In this document: positions 1 through 7,410 of the stretch, one piece after another | How positions within the stretch are numbered: position 1 is the stretch's first letter | How the letters are laid out: each line of letters starts with the position of its first letter | Source: YA12-FULL-51-18 sp041665305 | GTDB taxonomy: Bacteria; Elusimicrobiota; Elusimicrobia; Elusimicrobiales; UBA9959 | Direction of reading: 5' to 3' | DNA length: 64,000 nucleotides | Assembly: GCA_041665305.1 (NCBI GenBank) | Contig: JBAYJD010000007.1 | Location: 1 to 64,000 of the forward strand | The notes under the pieces: generated by a model | Database searches by the model: none | Seen by the model: the letters and a program-made list of their open reading frames with translations, nothing else | Told to the model about the DNA's origin: nothing | Position numbers and translations under genes: made by a program

Positions 1-122
1 AGCGAAAATGAGCGGGATGTATGAATTACGCGCCGCAACCGGGGGTGGGGAGTTTTACGCCGCCGCTGATGTGGGGATTCTTTAACCGCAGAGATCTGGG
101 GAACTTACCGGCGCTCCCCTCA
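1..122. mobile_element. End of an IS21-like insertion sequence (partial, runs off the left edge)
   Basis: No gene is visible here. The stretch carries a short motif repeated at about 25-26 bp intervals: TGGGGAGTT at 46, TGGGGATTC at 72 and TGGGGAACTT at 97. Multiple terminal repeats of this kind with a terminal TG/CA are typical of IS21-family ends. Read from the minus strand the element would begin TGAGGGGAGCGCC at 122. The reading frame of the neighbouring MBL-fold gene loses its expected continuation exactly at this point, as expected for an insertion. The transposase genes would lie outside the window, so the family call is an inference. Confidence 0.45.
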
Positions 123-1152
123 AACAATATACTTGCCGTCTCCCATTCGCTCAGGCTTTAACTTACGCATCCCAAGCAGTATTTTAAGACCTGCGAACTT
201 GCTCCCTTCCCTAACCGCCAGGCCCACATACTTATCGCCGTGACAGTAGGTTGTGAATTAATGTCCTAACACCCGGTGATGCCAGGGATGGGACCTTGGC
301 TGCATACGGCAGATCCTTCAGATTTTCAAGTACACAGGCCACATAGGGGTCTATTACAAACTCATAGCCGGCTCGCTGCGCTTCGGCGTACATAGAACAG
401 ATTCTGTCTATATTCTGTCCGGAGCAGGCGACCAGCACTAGGTGGTGCCCATGTTCAAGCACTTCCCGGATGCCGCGCTGGGCGTCTTTTTCTGTTTTAT
501 ACTCGGCCCCACCTCTGTTGATTGAAGTCCCTTCCAGAACAAGATAGTCCGGTTTCATTGGTGGGCGGTTAACAAGCATCTCAAAAGCGTTTTTCTTATG
601 TCCGCTTGCCCTGAAATCGCCGGAATAAAATAGTTTCTGTCCCGTGCTCATTTCCGTAATAAAAAATCCGCGGGCGTCAAAAGCTGAGTGGTCCATCAGA
701 TACGGCTTCACAATAAACCCGCCTACCGGAATATCCTCATTATGCTTTGCCGGGATGATGTTAGAAAGGGGCACCTTCCTTGGGACGAATGCGTTAAGCG
801 TTTCTATCATCTTCATGGCCCCGGGGCTCATAACCACAGGGATTTCCGGGTTGGCAAAATGCAGCAGTCCGTAATGATCGCCATGGGAATGACTGACCAG
901 GATGGTGTCAAAATTTTTTTTATCGTCCTGATAAAGACCTTTAATGTCCGGTAAAATGCCGCTTTGCTTAAGGTCTGAAATATCTTTATTATCCCACACG
1001 CTCTTGCCTTTCAGCGGATCAATAAGAAAATCCTTGCCGTCTTTGTCGTTAAGCGGCATCCCGAGGTCTAAAAGTATCCTTGAGTTGCCTGATTTGATTT
1101 CTATGCAAGTGCCGCCCACCTGCTTGCTGCCTCTGTACATTGTGAATTCCAT
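123..1152 (-). pseudogene. MBL-fold (beta-CASP-like) metallo-hydrolase, broken by frameshift and IS insertion
   Basis: The intact reading frame is 232-1152 (306 aa). It shows the metallo-beta-lactamase metal motif SHSHGDHYG near residue 88, a later MDHSAFD and YSGDFR, and a SGQNIDR / VIDPYVA region as in a family of roughly 440-aa MBL hydrolases related to RNase J-type proteins. The frame stops early at 232. The next frame, preceded by its own stop, continues with about 43 plausible residues (CHGDKYVGLAVREGSKFAG and onward to KYIV), so a one-base frameshift near 243 is likely. The extension then ends at the IS21-like end at 122. The C-terminal third is therefore missing from this locus. Starts 6 bp after the stop of the small upstream gene. 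The family assignment is firm, the substrate unknown. Confidence 0.6.
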
Positions 1153-1158
1153 ATCAGT

Positions 1159-1401
1159 TTAATCCTTAGCGTGTCGTTTCCCGGCATTTTTCTCGGCTTC
1201 AGCAATAACTTTCTTCATTGCAAGATATTCCGGCAAAACCGCCAGCGTAGCAGGTTTTTCATGGCTTTCAAGATACTCGATAACCTTTAAAATAGTGGCA
1301 ATGCGGTCTTCGGTCACAATTCGTACTACATCAGCCCTGGTGCGCTCGGCAAAAGAATCGTAGGCCAGCCCAATTAAAATGAATATCGCTATAATCGCCA
1401 T
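1159..1401 (-). CDS. Small membrane-anchored protein, unknown function
   Basis: 80 aa. It begins with a hydrophobic stretch (MAIIAIFILIGLAY) that looks like a single N-terminal membrane anchor, followed by a charged, probably helical cytoplasmic part rich in Glu and Lys. I do not recognise a family. It lies 6 bp upstream of the MBL-fold gene on the same strand and is probably cotranscribed with it. On the minus strand a GGAGG-type sequence precedes the ATG (tcctcc at 1405-1410 on plus), which supports it as a real gene. Confidence 0.5.
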   Translation of the reverse strand: MAIIAIFILIGLAYDSFAERTRADVVRIVTEDRIATILKVIEYLESHEKPATLAVLPEYLAMKKVIAEAEKNAGKRHAKD

Positions 1402-1698
1402 ATATCCTCCAGAATATTTTCCCGGTGATATATTGTACAGGGCCGCAGCGACAGCGTGGTGTCGTTAAGAGGCTTTCACTTCCGGCGTAATTGTGAAACA
1501 GCTTGTTCCACAATTGCCATGGGGCCACATTATCCGCATACTTCAAAAAGTAAAATCCCCGTCAGAGCGGGACTGGTACATAAAACATTTATAATTTCCT
1601 TGCAACGGATTCTAAAATGCACGAGCGTGAAATGGAAAGGGCCTGGTTGTTTCTTCGGGGTGTTGCGGGAAGAAGTTTGGAACTTTTGCTCCGGGATT
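1402..1698. other. Gene-free stretch between tRNA-Ser and the small membrane protein
   Basis: About 300 bp without a convincing gene. Short frames on both strands (for example minus 1331-1546) show no recognisable protein and overlap the 80-aa gene. A weak hairpin (cccgtcagagcggg, about 1557-1571) is the only structure I see. The upstream promoter of the 80-aa gene is probably here, but no consensus boxes stand out. Confidence 0.3.
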
Positions 1699-1737
1699 CC
1701 GGACTCTTTTGCTTTTTTAAAAAGCAAAAGAGTCCGG
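1699..1737 (-). terminator. Perfect 19-bp inverted repeat after tRNA-Ser
   Basis: A perfect palindrome with 19-bp arms (CCGGACTCTTTTGCTTTTT and its complement) around one central T. It begins at the very 3' end of the tRNA, so on the minus strand it would end the tRNA transcript. The run of A/T in the stem top replaces a classical trailing U tract. Confidence 0.55.
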
Positions 1738-1824
1738 AGAGGAAGGGATTCGAACCCTTGATACAGGTTTACCCTGTATGCCGGTTTAGCAAACCGGTGC
1801 CTTCAACCGCTCGGCCACCTCTCC
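1735..1824 (-). tRNA. tRNA-Ser(GCU)
   Basis: A 90-nt tRNA on the minus strand. Acceptor stem GGAGAGG pairs with CCTCTCC, the D-arm is GCCGAGCGGTTGAAGGC-like, and the anticodon loop TTGCTAA gives anticodon GCT (codons AGC/AGU). A long variable arm (CATACAGGG..CCTGTAT) and T-loop GGTTCGAATCC confirm a class II serine tRNA. The discriminator is G; CCA is not encoded. A hairpin follows its 3' end directly. Confidence 0.95.
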
Positions 1825-1891
1825 ATGGTACATCAAATCCGTTTACGATAGTATATAAAAATTCAACTGATTATTAAACCTAAAGAAAAGA

Positions 1892-2860
1892 TCAGGAGAA
1901 GGTTTTTTTTATGCCTTCTTCAAGGCTTGTCCAGCGTTTCCAGCCGGTGTCGCGCTCCCATTTGGCGGAGGAGGCTGTCCAGTTTGCCGCCGCCCCTTCA
2001 AGCGCTTTATCGCGGTTAAAGACCGGCTGGGCGCCGCCCAGCCATGAAACCGCCTCATAGGCGAAGCCGAGAAGGTACAGCAGTCCTTTCGGCAGGTCCA
2101 GCATGTGCGGCATTTTTACCTTCATGGCTCCCGCAAGCAGGCCGATAAAATCCCGCCAGGCATAGATCCTGTTCTCGCAGACATAATAGGTTTGCCCGTC
2201 CGTGGCGGGCTCCTCCATGGCGGTGATGACGGCGGCCGTAAGGTCGTCGATATGGATAAAACTGAAGGCTCCATTGCTTGCGCCGGCGTTCACCATGAAA
2301 CCTTTTCTTACCCAGTCGGCGATCGTCGAGACGCCCGAGTCGTTCTTGCCGTAAACTATCGGCGGGCGCAGCACGGTGTAGCGGATCGTGGCCGGCAGTT
2401 CCCTGATCTTTTTTTCCCCGCCCAGTTTGGTGGCCCCGTAGCCGGAGACCGGGGCGTCCGCCAAGGCCTCGTTCCTCGGCGTTGAGGCCGACGGCGAGGG
2501 GCCGCCGGCGGCCAGACTGGAAAGATAAATGAATTTTACCGGATGCTTGGACAGGCTGCCGGCCGCTTTGACCAGGTTGGCGGTGCCCGTAATATTTACT
2601 TTTTCAAAATCTTTGCGCGTTCTTGAGAACAGGAGGGCGGCCAGGTGGACGATGAAGTCCGCGCCTTCGGCGGCGCTTCTCAGCGATTCTTTATCGTCGA
2701 AAGAAACGACCGAGTATTGCGCGTTCTCTATCGGCTTTCGGGGCGGCTTGCGCGTAAAGATGCGTATGTTATAGCTTTTGGCGAGCAGCGCCCGGGCCAG
2801 AGAGCCGCCGATAAACCCCGTGCCGCCCGTTATTACCACCGTTTTTTTGCGATCGTTCAT
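1892..2860 (-). CDS. NAD(P)-dependent epimerase/dehydratase (extended SDR)
   Basis: 322 aa. It has the N-terminal Rossmann nucleotide motif TGGTGFIGG (residues about 11-19), a FIVHLAA core motif, and the catalytic YGATK (residues about 141-145) preceded by a Ser-rich strand (YLSSLAAGG). This is the extended short-chain dehydrogenase/reductase class acting on nucleotide-sugars or related substrates; the substrate cannot be read from the sequence. The start lies 14 bp downstream of the TonB-like gene's stop, so it is probably the last gene of the tolQ-tolR-tonB run. Confidence 0.85.
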   Translation of the reverse strand: MNDRKKTVVITGGTGFIGGSLARALLAKSYNIRIFTRKPPRKPIENAQYSVVSFDDKESLRSAAEGADFIVHLAALLFSRTRKDFEKVNITGTANLVKAAGSLSKHPVKFIYLSSLAAGGPSPSASTPRNEALADAPVSGYGATKLGGEKKIRELPATIRYTVLRPPIVYGKNDSGVSTIADWVRKGFMVNAGASNGAFSFIHIDDLTAAVITAMEEPATDGQTYYVCENRIYAWRDFIGLLAGAMKVKMPHMLDLPKGLLYLLGFAYEAVSWLGGAQPVFNRDKALEGAAANWTASSAKWERDTGWKRWTSLEEGIKKTFS

Positions 2861-2874
2861 TTGAAATTTTCAGG

Positions 2875-3543
2875 TCAATCCTGCTGAGTTTTAAATTCCA
2901 CATGGACCGTCAGCGTGTCTTCGTAAAAATCGTCGGGCAGGGGCGGGAGGGGACCCGCATTCTCGACCGAAGTCTCCGCGGCATAGTCGAACAGGCGGTT
3001 GCCGGAGGACCGCTCTATGTTGATGTCCTTCACGGCGCCGCCGCGCCGTATGTCGAACTTTACCGTGCATTTGAGCCGTCCGCCGGAGGGCATCTTTTCA
3101 GTCCAGGAGTTCCAGAGCGCTTCTCGCACCTGTGTGATATACCAGGGATACGGGAAATTGGAAAGGTCGGCCAGCACCGGCGAGCCGTTCTCCCCCGCGT
3201 CCTTGTCGGCGGGCTGGGGCTCGAAAAGTTTCGCCGTTCCTCCCAGCACGCTTGGTTTCGGCAGGGACTCGCCTTTGCCTTTTGAAAAAAGGGCCTCGTC
3301 GCTTTCGGATTCCTCGGCCCGGGCCTTCGCCGCTTTCCGGGGCTCCGCCGCGGGCGTCTCAGGCCCCGGCGAGGCGCCGGCTTTCTCCATCGTCACGACG
3401 CGGCCCGGCCCTATGAAGTCTATGGTATAGGAACTTTGCTTTTTCACCGTGAAGGAGTTGCGCGCGAAAATAAAAAAAACGGCCAGAAGGAGAATATGCG
3501 CGGAAGATGAATAAATGAGGTAATGCCGCATATGAGTATTCAT
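2875..3543 (-). CDS. TonB/TolA-family energy transducer
   Basis: 222 aa. One N-terminal transmembrane anchor (IYSSSAHILLLAVFFIFA, about residues 9-27), a Pro/Glu/Lys-rich periplasmic linker, and a C-terminal TonB/TolA-like domain (YITQVREALWNSW..TVKFDIRRGGAVKDINIERSSG). It would carry inner-membrane motor energy across the periplasm to an outer-membrane partner. It is the third gene after ExbB/TolQ and ExbD/TolR homologues. No TolB or Pal follows, so whether it works as TonB (uptake) or TolA (envelope constriction) is open. An alternative ATG lies four codons inside. A small hairpin (3556-3577) sits just before the start. Confidence 0.8.
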   Translation of the reverse strand: MNTHMRHYLIYSSSAHILLLAVFFIFARNSFTVKKQSSYTIDFIGPGRVVTMEKAGASPGPETPAAEPRKAAKARAEESESDEALFSKGKGESLPKPSVLGGTAKLFEPQPADKDAGENGSPVLADLSNFPYPWYITQVREALWNSWTEKMPSGGRLKCTVKFDIRRGGAVKDINIERSSGNRLFDYAAETSVENAGPLPPLPDDFYEDTLTVHVEFKTQQD

Positions 3544-3555
3544 TAAAAATTTTTG

Positions 3556-3577
3556 CCCCGCCTATTTTAGGGCGGGG
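3556..3577 (-). other. GC hairpin just upstream of the tonB-like start
   Basis: CCCCGCC (3556-3562) pairs with GGCGGGG (3571-3577) around an A/T loop. In the minus-strand transcript it lies 13 nt before the start codon, and the GGCGGGG arm is the only G-rich candidate for ribosome binding. It may moderate translation of the tonB-like gene relative to tolR. Confidence 0.35.
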
Positions 3578-3592
3578 GCGCCTTGCGGTACG

Positions 3593-3619
3593 ATGAAATG
3601 TCGTTTTACGACATTTCAT
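3593..3619. repeat. Type-B hairpin repeat (copy B1)
   Basis: Perfect palindrome: ATGAAATGTCG, loop TTTTA, CGACATTTCAT. It overlaps the stop codon of the TolR gene (3616-3618). It is almost identical to the copy at 8263-8289 and shares the loop and A/T flanks with that at 21353. A/T runs on both outer sides would let it act as a weak terminator in either direction. Confidence 0.6.
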
Positions 3620-4026
3620 TTGTCCAGGGGAGAAACGCCGATGCCCACCTTGGAGGCCCCCAGCTTCTTCGCCGCGTCCAGAGCCGTCACCACCCGGTCT
3701 ATGCTGACGGTCTTGTCGGCCTGGACTAGGACGGTTTTTTTGTAGGATCTGGAAAGCCTTAAAGCCAGTTCCCGCTCAAGCCGGTCGGTTCTTACGGGTT
3801 TGCCTTCCACGGTCACGGTCCCGTCCGCGGCGAGTTGTATCGTGATGACGTTTTCATTCCCCCCTTTGGCGGCTTCGGCGGCCTTGGGAAGATTGACCTG
3901 GATCTGGGATTGGACCAGGAACGGCGTTATCACCATGAAAATTATCAGCAGGATCAGGGACACATCTATGAGCGGGATCATGTTGATGTCCGCTATGATG
4001 CCTCTTTTTAAATTATGTATCCTCAT
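3616..4026 (-). CDS. ExbD/TolR-family motor subunit
   Basis: 136 aa. One N-terminal transmembrane helix containing the essential acidic residue of the family (NMIPLIDVSLILLIIFM, Asp about residue 22), then a periplasmic ExbD/TolR domain (residues about 45-136). With the ExbB/TolQ partner encoded 11 bp upstream it would form the proton-driven stator that energises the TonB/TolA-like protein encoded next. The stop codon lies within the type-B hairpin repeat. Confidence 0.9.
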   Translation of the reverse strand: MRIHNLKRGIIADINMIPLIDVSLILLIIFMVITPFLVQSQIQVNLPKAAEAAKGGNENVITIQLAADGTVTVEGKPVRTDRLERELALRLSRSYKKTVLVQADKTVSIDRVVTALDAAKKLGASKVGIGVSPLDK

Positions 4027-4037
4027 AATGGTTCGCC

Positions 4038-4667
4038 TTAAATGACGCCGGTAAAGTCCCTGGCGGAAGTCTTGTCGATAAGCTGTTCGGTGATCCAGTT
4101 CATCTCGCTGGAGAAGTCGTTGGCTTTATGGACGAAATAATTATAGGCGACGATGGCGGGGATGGCCACGAAAAGCCCGGCGGCGGTGTTGACCAGGGCT
4201 TCCGCTATCCCCATGGCCACCACGGACGGTCCGGCTCCGGCATACATGGAAAGGTCCCTGAACGCTCTTATGACGCCCACCACCGTGCCGAACAGCCCGA
4301 TGAAGGGGCTGATGCTGCCTATGGTGGCGATAGCGGTCAGGCTTTTATTGAGATGGGAACCGTGCCATTCTATGGCTTTTTCCGCCAGTTCCCGTTTTTC
4401 AAGCTGGCTGCCGTAATGGGAGAGCACCTTCTGGAGAATATCCGAAGAGGGGCTTTTGATCTTGGCGCAAAGTTCCGCTATCTGGCGGTTTTCGCCGTTC
4501 TTTATGAGAAGGCGCACCTTGTACAGGAGTTCGTCCATTCCCCTGAAGGTCTTTTTGTAGGTTGACCAGCGCTCCCAGATAAGGGCGATAGAATAGATAG
4601 ACAGGGCGGCGAGTACGAAAAGAATGGGGCCGCCGGCGGCGATGAGCTGCTTGAAAGTGATGTTCAT
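4038..4667 (-). CDS. ExbB/TolQ-family proton channel
   Basis: 209 aa with three predicted membrane segments: residues about 12-30, then two in the conserved MotA/TolQ/ExbB core (IGSISPFIGLFGTVVGVIRAF and the following ALVNTAAGLFVAIPAIVAYN). The last two form the pore with the ExbD/TolR helix. It is the first gene of the tolQ-tolR-tonB-SDR run. The start is preceded by an AGAAAGACC-type sequence rather than a strong Shine-Dalgarno site. Confidence 0.9.
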   Translation of the reverse strand: MNITFKQLIAAGGPILFVLAALSIYSIALIWERWSTYKKTFRGMDELLYKVRLLIKNGENRQIAELCAKIKSPSSDILQKVLSHYGSQLEKRELAEKAIEWHGSHLNKSLTAIATIGSISPFIGLFGTVVGVIRAFRDLSMYAGAGPSVVAMGIAEALVNTAAGLFVAIPAIVAYNYFVHKANDFSSEMNWITEQLIDKTSARDFTGVI

Positions 4668-4735
4668 GGTCTTTCTCCGTAAGACTGTCCAGGTCGTTTA
4701 GGCTGTAGGCCGATATCACTATTATAGCAATTTAC

Positions 4736-4768
4736 AAAAACCCGGGAATTGCGGACGCAATTTCCGGG
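4736..4768 (-). terminator. Rho-independent terminator of the coiled-coil gene
   Basis: Stem CCCGGGAATTGC / GCAATTTCCGGG (4741-4768) with one G-T pair and loop GGAC. On the minus strand it is followed by TTTTTG. It lies 29 bp past the stop of the coiled-coil gene and before the TolQ promoter region. Confidence 0.75.
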
Positions 4769-4796
4769 TGCCGGGGCGTGCTGTCACAGGCCGCTA

Positions 4797-5822
4797 TCAG
4801 CTTTTTCTGAATGCGTATTTGAGGCGCGATTCCAGGTTCTCGAAATAGCCGTAGAGGAGGCCGATCTTGGCCTGGATGACGCCGTAGACTTCTTCCTGCT
4901 CGCGGTTTTTAATTTCCGACACGGATTCAAATTCCTTTATTTTGTTTTGGGCCTCGAAAAGTTCGGAGTTAAGCCGGTCGATCTCCTGCTGCTTCCATTT
5001 GGATTCGCCTTTCAGCTTGCCTATCTCTTCGCAGAAGCGGGTGTTCTGGGCCTCGTAGTCGCGCCTTTCATCCAGCATTATACGCTGGAATTCCTCGTTC
5101 TTGCCGAGCACCGACCGCATGCTGTCCGTCAGGGTCCTGACGGCCATTTCTTTTTCCTCAAGTTCGGACGTCAGGGTTTTCAGTTCCTCCCGGCTTTTGT
5201 CGCGCTCTCCGGAGGTTTTCTCCAGCAGGCCGCGTTTCGAGTCTTCGTAGGCGTCCGCCATATTCCGGATCTGGGCGCGCAGCCGCAGGACCTCCTCGCT
5301 TTTTTCGGAGATGGTCTGGGAGGCTTCGATGAATTTTTCGTCCGCGCGTTTTTTCAGCACCTTGTAGAGGGTTTCCCAGGAAGGGTGTTCCTTCTGCGCC
5401 GTCCGGGCCGCGGAAGCCCGTTTCATGCCTTCCGTCAGGGTTTTTATTTCCGTATCCTTTTTTTTAAGCGTTTCTTCGAATTGTTTTTTTTCGCGCGCGT
5501 ATTCCCGTTTCATCTCTTTGACGGCAGCTTCAAGCTGGGAGTTTTTTAGGATGGCTTTTTCAAGCAGGTCCCGGACGGCCCTGTCATCGGCCGCCATGGG
5601 CGTCAACGCGGGGCCGGGCCTGGCCGGGGGCGCGGCCGCGTATTCCAGCAGGGGCCGGAAGGCGCTCTCCAGATAGGCTTCCCGCCACTGGCCGAGCGCC
5701 GCTTCCGGGCAGACGAGCGTGTTCCGTCCGAAGTCCGGCAGTTGGGCGAGGTCTTTGGGATAAAAAGGGCCTTTGATGCTCCTCTTGGTAAAAGCGAAAT
5801 ATCGGAAAATCGGTTCGGTCAT
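4797..5822 (-). CDS. Coiled-coil protein with N-terminal GYF-like domain
   Basis: 341 aa. The first 60 residues (RYFAFTKRSIKGPFYPKDL..TLVCPEAALGQWREA) resemble the small GYF_2/DUF4339 domain found at the N-terminus of bacterial signalling and scaffold proteins. Residues about 85-320 are almost continuous heptad-rich coiled coil full of Glu, Lys and Arg. No signal peptide or membrane segment is seen, so it should be cytoplasmic. It is followed by a terminator and preceded by two palindromes after mtnA. Function unknown; a structural or scaffolding role is an inference. Confidence 0.65.
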   Translation of the reverse strand: MTEPIFRYFAFTKRSIKGPFYPKDLAQLPDFGRNTLVCPEAALGQWREAYLESAFRPLLEYAAAPPARPGPALTPMAADDRAVRDLLEKAILKNSQLEAAVKEMKREYAREKKQFEETLKKKDTEIKTLTEGMKRASAARTAQKEHPSWETLYKVLKKRADEKFIEASQTISEKSEEVLRLRAQIRNMADAYEDSKRGLLEKTSGERDKSREELKTLTSELEEKEMAVRTLTDSMRSVLGKNEEFQRIMLDERRDYEAQNTRFCEEIGKLKGESKWKQQEIDRLNSELFEAQNKIKEFESVSEIKNREQEEVYGVIQAKIGLLYGYFENLESRLKYAFRKS

Positions 5823-5862
5823 ATAATGATGATAGCAGGATGGTGTTACAAAGAGATTGCAG

Positions 5863-5889
5863 GGTAAAATTTCGCCGCGAAATTTTACC
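5863..5889. repeat. A/T-rich palindrome related to type-A repeats
   Basis: Arms GGTAAAATTTCG and CGAAATTTTACC with a CCG centre. The layout (A/T arm, CG-rich three-base centre, ending TTTTACC) matches the three type-A repeats at 8208, 21003 and 41882. It lies between mtnA and the coiled-coil gene. Confidence 0.5.
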
Positions 5890-5893
5890 TGGT

Positions 5894-5925
5894 CCCAAAA
5901 AATCAGTTTTACCTGATTTTTTGGG
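5894..5925. repeat. Type-B-like hairpin containing the mtnA stop codon
   Basis: Arms CCCAAAAAATCAG and CTGATTTTTTGGG, each 13 bp, with loop TTTTAC. The TAA stop of mtnA lies in the loop. The A and T runs suit a terminator working in both directions. Confidence 0.55.
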
Positions 5926-6985
5926 AGGGTCTAAGATTTTTTAAGACGGCCGCGGCGTTGACCGGGGAGATCACGCCCCTTTCGGTCACCAGCGCCGTTA
6001 TCAGGCCGGCGGGCGTGACATCAAAACCGGGATGCCGGGCCCTGACCCCTTTCGGAGCCACGAGGCGGCCGTTGATAAAGGTGACTTCTTCGGAGGACCG
6101 TTCCTCTATCCGGATCTCCCCCCCTGTTCTGAGCCCGGTGTCGATGGTGGGAGAGGGGGCTATGACATAAAAAGGTATCTTGTGATATTTCGCCAGCACG
6201 GCAAGGGCGTAAGTGCCGATCTTGTTGGCGGTGTCTCCGTTGGCCGCTATCCTGTCCGCGCCGACGATCACGGCGTTGATCCCGGCCGTTTTCATAAGAT
6301 GGGCCGCCATGCTGTCGGTAAGAAGTTCCGACGGTACGCGGCTTTGCTGGAGTTCCCAGATCGTGAGCCTGGCGCCCTGCAGATAAGGCCGGGTCTCGCA
6401 GGCGTAGGCGTGCTTTATTTTGCCGCGGGCGTGGGCTTGAGTTATTACTCCCACCGCCGTGCCTATGCCCATGGTGGCCAAGGCCCCCGCGTTGCAGTGC
6501 GTAAGCACTATTGAGTTCTTCTTCAGCAGGCCGGCGCCCAGCGCGCCCATGCGGGCGCAGGCTGCCCTGTCTTCCCGCGTTATCTCCGAGGCCTCCCGTT
6601 CCAGCGCTCGGATCAGCGCGGCGTATTTTACGGATGAAAAATCCTTTTGCGCCGCGATAAAACCGGCGGCTTTCCCGGTCATCCGGTCCGCCGCGTAGAA
6701 CAGCGCCAGCGCGGTGGGCCTGGCGGCTTTTATTACGCGCGCGGCTTTCGCCAGCAGGGGTCCGGTCTCTTTCCAGGAGCAGGGGCGGCGGGCCCTAAGT
6801 TCCAGCGGGAAACCCCAGGCCGCGGCGCAGCCGATCAGCGGAGCGCCGCGCAAAACCATGTCTTTTATGGCTTTAGCCGTTCCGGAGGCGTCGCGTACGG
6901 TCAAATAGGAGGTCTTGTGCGGCAGGAGCCGCTGGTCAAGGACTTTCAAACAGCCTTTCTTATAAATGAGGCGGGAGGGGATCAT
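5909..6985 (-). CDS. mtnA: S-methyl-5-thioribose-1-phosphate isomerase
   Basis: 358 aa, the usual length. It converts 5-methylthioribose-1-phosphate to 5-methylthioribulose-1-phosphate in methionine salvage. Visible family motifs: LDQRLLPHK, LRGAPLIGCAAAWG, THCNAGALATMGIGTAVGV (with the catalytic Cys near residue 165), GADRIAANGDTANKIGTYALAVLA and FDVTPAGLITALVTERGVI. No other methionine-salvage gene is nearby, so the enzyme may act in a minimal or alternative route; it belongs to the same family as eIF2B subunits, but the NGDTANKIGT motif argues for MtnA. No Shine-Dalgarno site precedes the ATG; instead a large hairpin does (7005-7066). Confidence 0.93.
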   Translation of the reverse strand: MIPSRLIYKKGCLKVLDQRLLPHKTSYLTVRDASGTAKAIKDMVLRGAPLIGCAAAWGFPLELRARRPCSWKETGPLLAKAARVIKAARPTALALFYAADRMTGKAAGFIAAQKDFSSVKYAALIRALEREASEITREDRAACARMGALGAGLLKKNSIVLTHCNAGALATMGIGTAVGVITQAHARGKIKHAYACETRPYLQGARLTIWELQQSRVPSELLTDSMAAHLMKTAGINAVIVGADRIAANGDTANKIGTYALAVLAKYHKIPFYVIAPSPTIDTGLRTGGEIRIEERSSEEVTFINGRLVAPKGVRARHPGFDVTPAGLITALVTERGVISPVNAAAVLKNLRPSQKIR

Positions 6986-7004
6986 GAATAGTGTGGAAAC
7001 CGCC

Positions 7005-7066
7005 GGGATCAGGGTTTTAGCGCAAGGAGTTCCCCGACTCGGAACCCTCGCCCATACCCTGATCCC
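7005..7066 (-). promoter_or_regulatory. Structured leader upstream of mtnA, possible switch
   Basis: GGGATCAGGGT (7005-7015) pairs perfectly with ACCCTGATCCC (7056-7066), enclosing a second small hairpin (AGTTCC/GGAACC). On the minus strand this lies 20 nt upstream of the mtnA ATG. The upstream arm can alternatively pair over 8 bp with the start-codon region (TGATCCCC at 7060-7067 with GGGGATCA at 6977-6984). Two exclusive pairings, one masking the start, suggest translational control. It does not match a riboswitch class I know. Confidence 0.4.
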
Positions 7067-7078
7067 CGTACGCCGCGG

Positions 7079-7342
7079 TTACGGAATGGAATCAAGGAGG
7101 TTTTTGAGCTCCTCTTCGGTCTTGCCGGTTATCTCAACTGTCTTTTCCCTGCCTTTGGCGCCTCTTATTATGTTGACCATTTTTATCGGCACTTCAAAGA
7201 ATTCCGACAGGTAATCACGGAGCATGTTGTTTATCTGGAGGTCGGCCGAAGCGGCGCAGATCCTGACGCGCAGAACGCTGCCGATCCTGGAGACCACTTC
7301 GTTGTCTTCGCAGTTAGGTATCACTCTGACTTTAACGATCAT
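7079..7342 (-). CDS. DUF167 (YggU-family) protein
   Basis: 87 aa, the full size of this small conserved family. It matches VKVRVIPN at the start, a central VRICAASADLQINNMLRDYLSEFF and VNIIRGAKGREKTVEI, the family's RG..R.K...I signature. The biochemical role of the family is unsettled. It lies between yggS and mtnA on the same strand, as DUF167 genes often lie next to yggS. Confidence 0.85.
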   Translation of the reverse strand: MIVKVRVIPNCEDNEVVSRIGSVLRVRICAASADLQINNMLRDYLSEFFEVPIKMVNIIRGAKGREKTVEITGKTEEELKNLLDSIP

Positions 7343-7410
7343 TGATCCTCCCGTGCTGGTTAGCCTGAAAACTGAAGAACGATCTTCATCCGAAAAATGT
7401 TATTCTCGGA

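Noticed and set aside
1456..1761. A 101-aa plus-strand frame overlapping tRNA-Ser
   Set aside because: It runs into the tRNA and its terminator, has no ribosome site and no similarity.
6977..7067. A SAM riboswitch before mtnA
   Set aside because: The leader lacks the conserved core of SAM-I, SAM-II or SAM-IV; only the alternative pairing can be supported.
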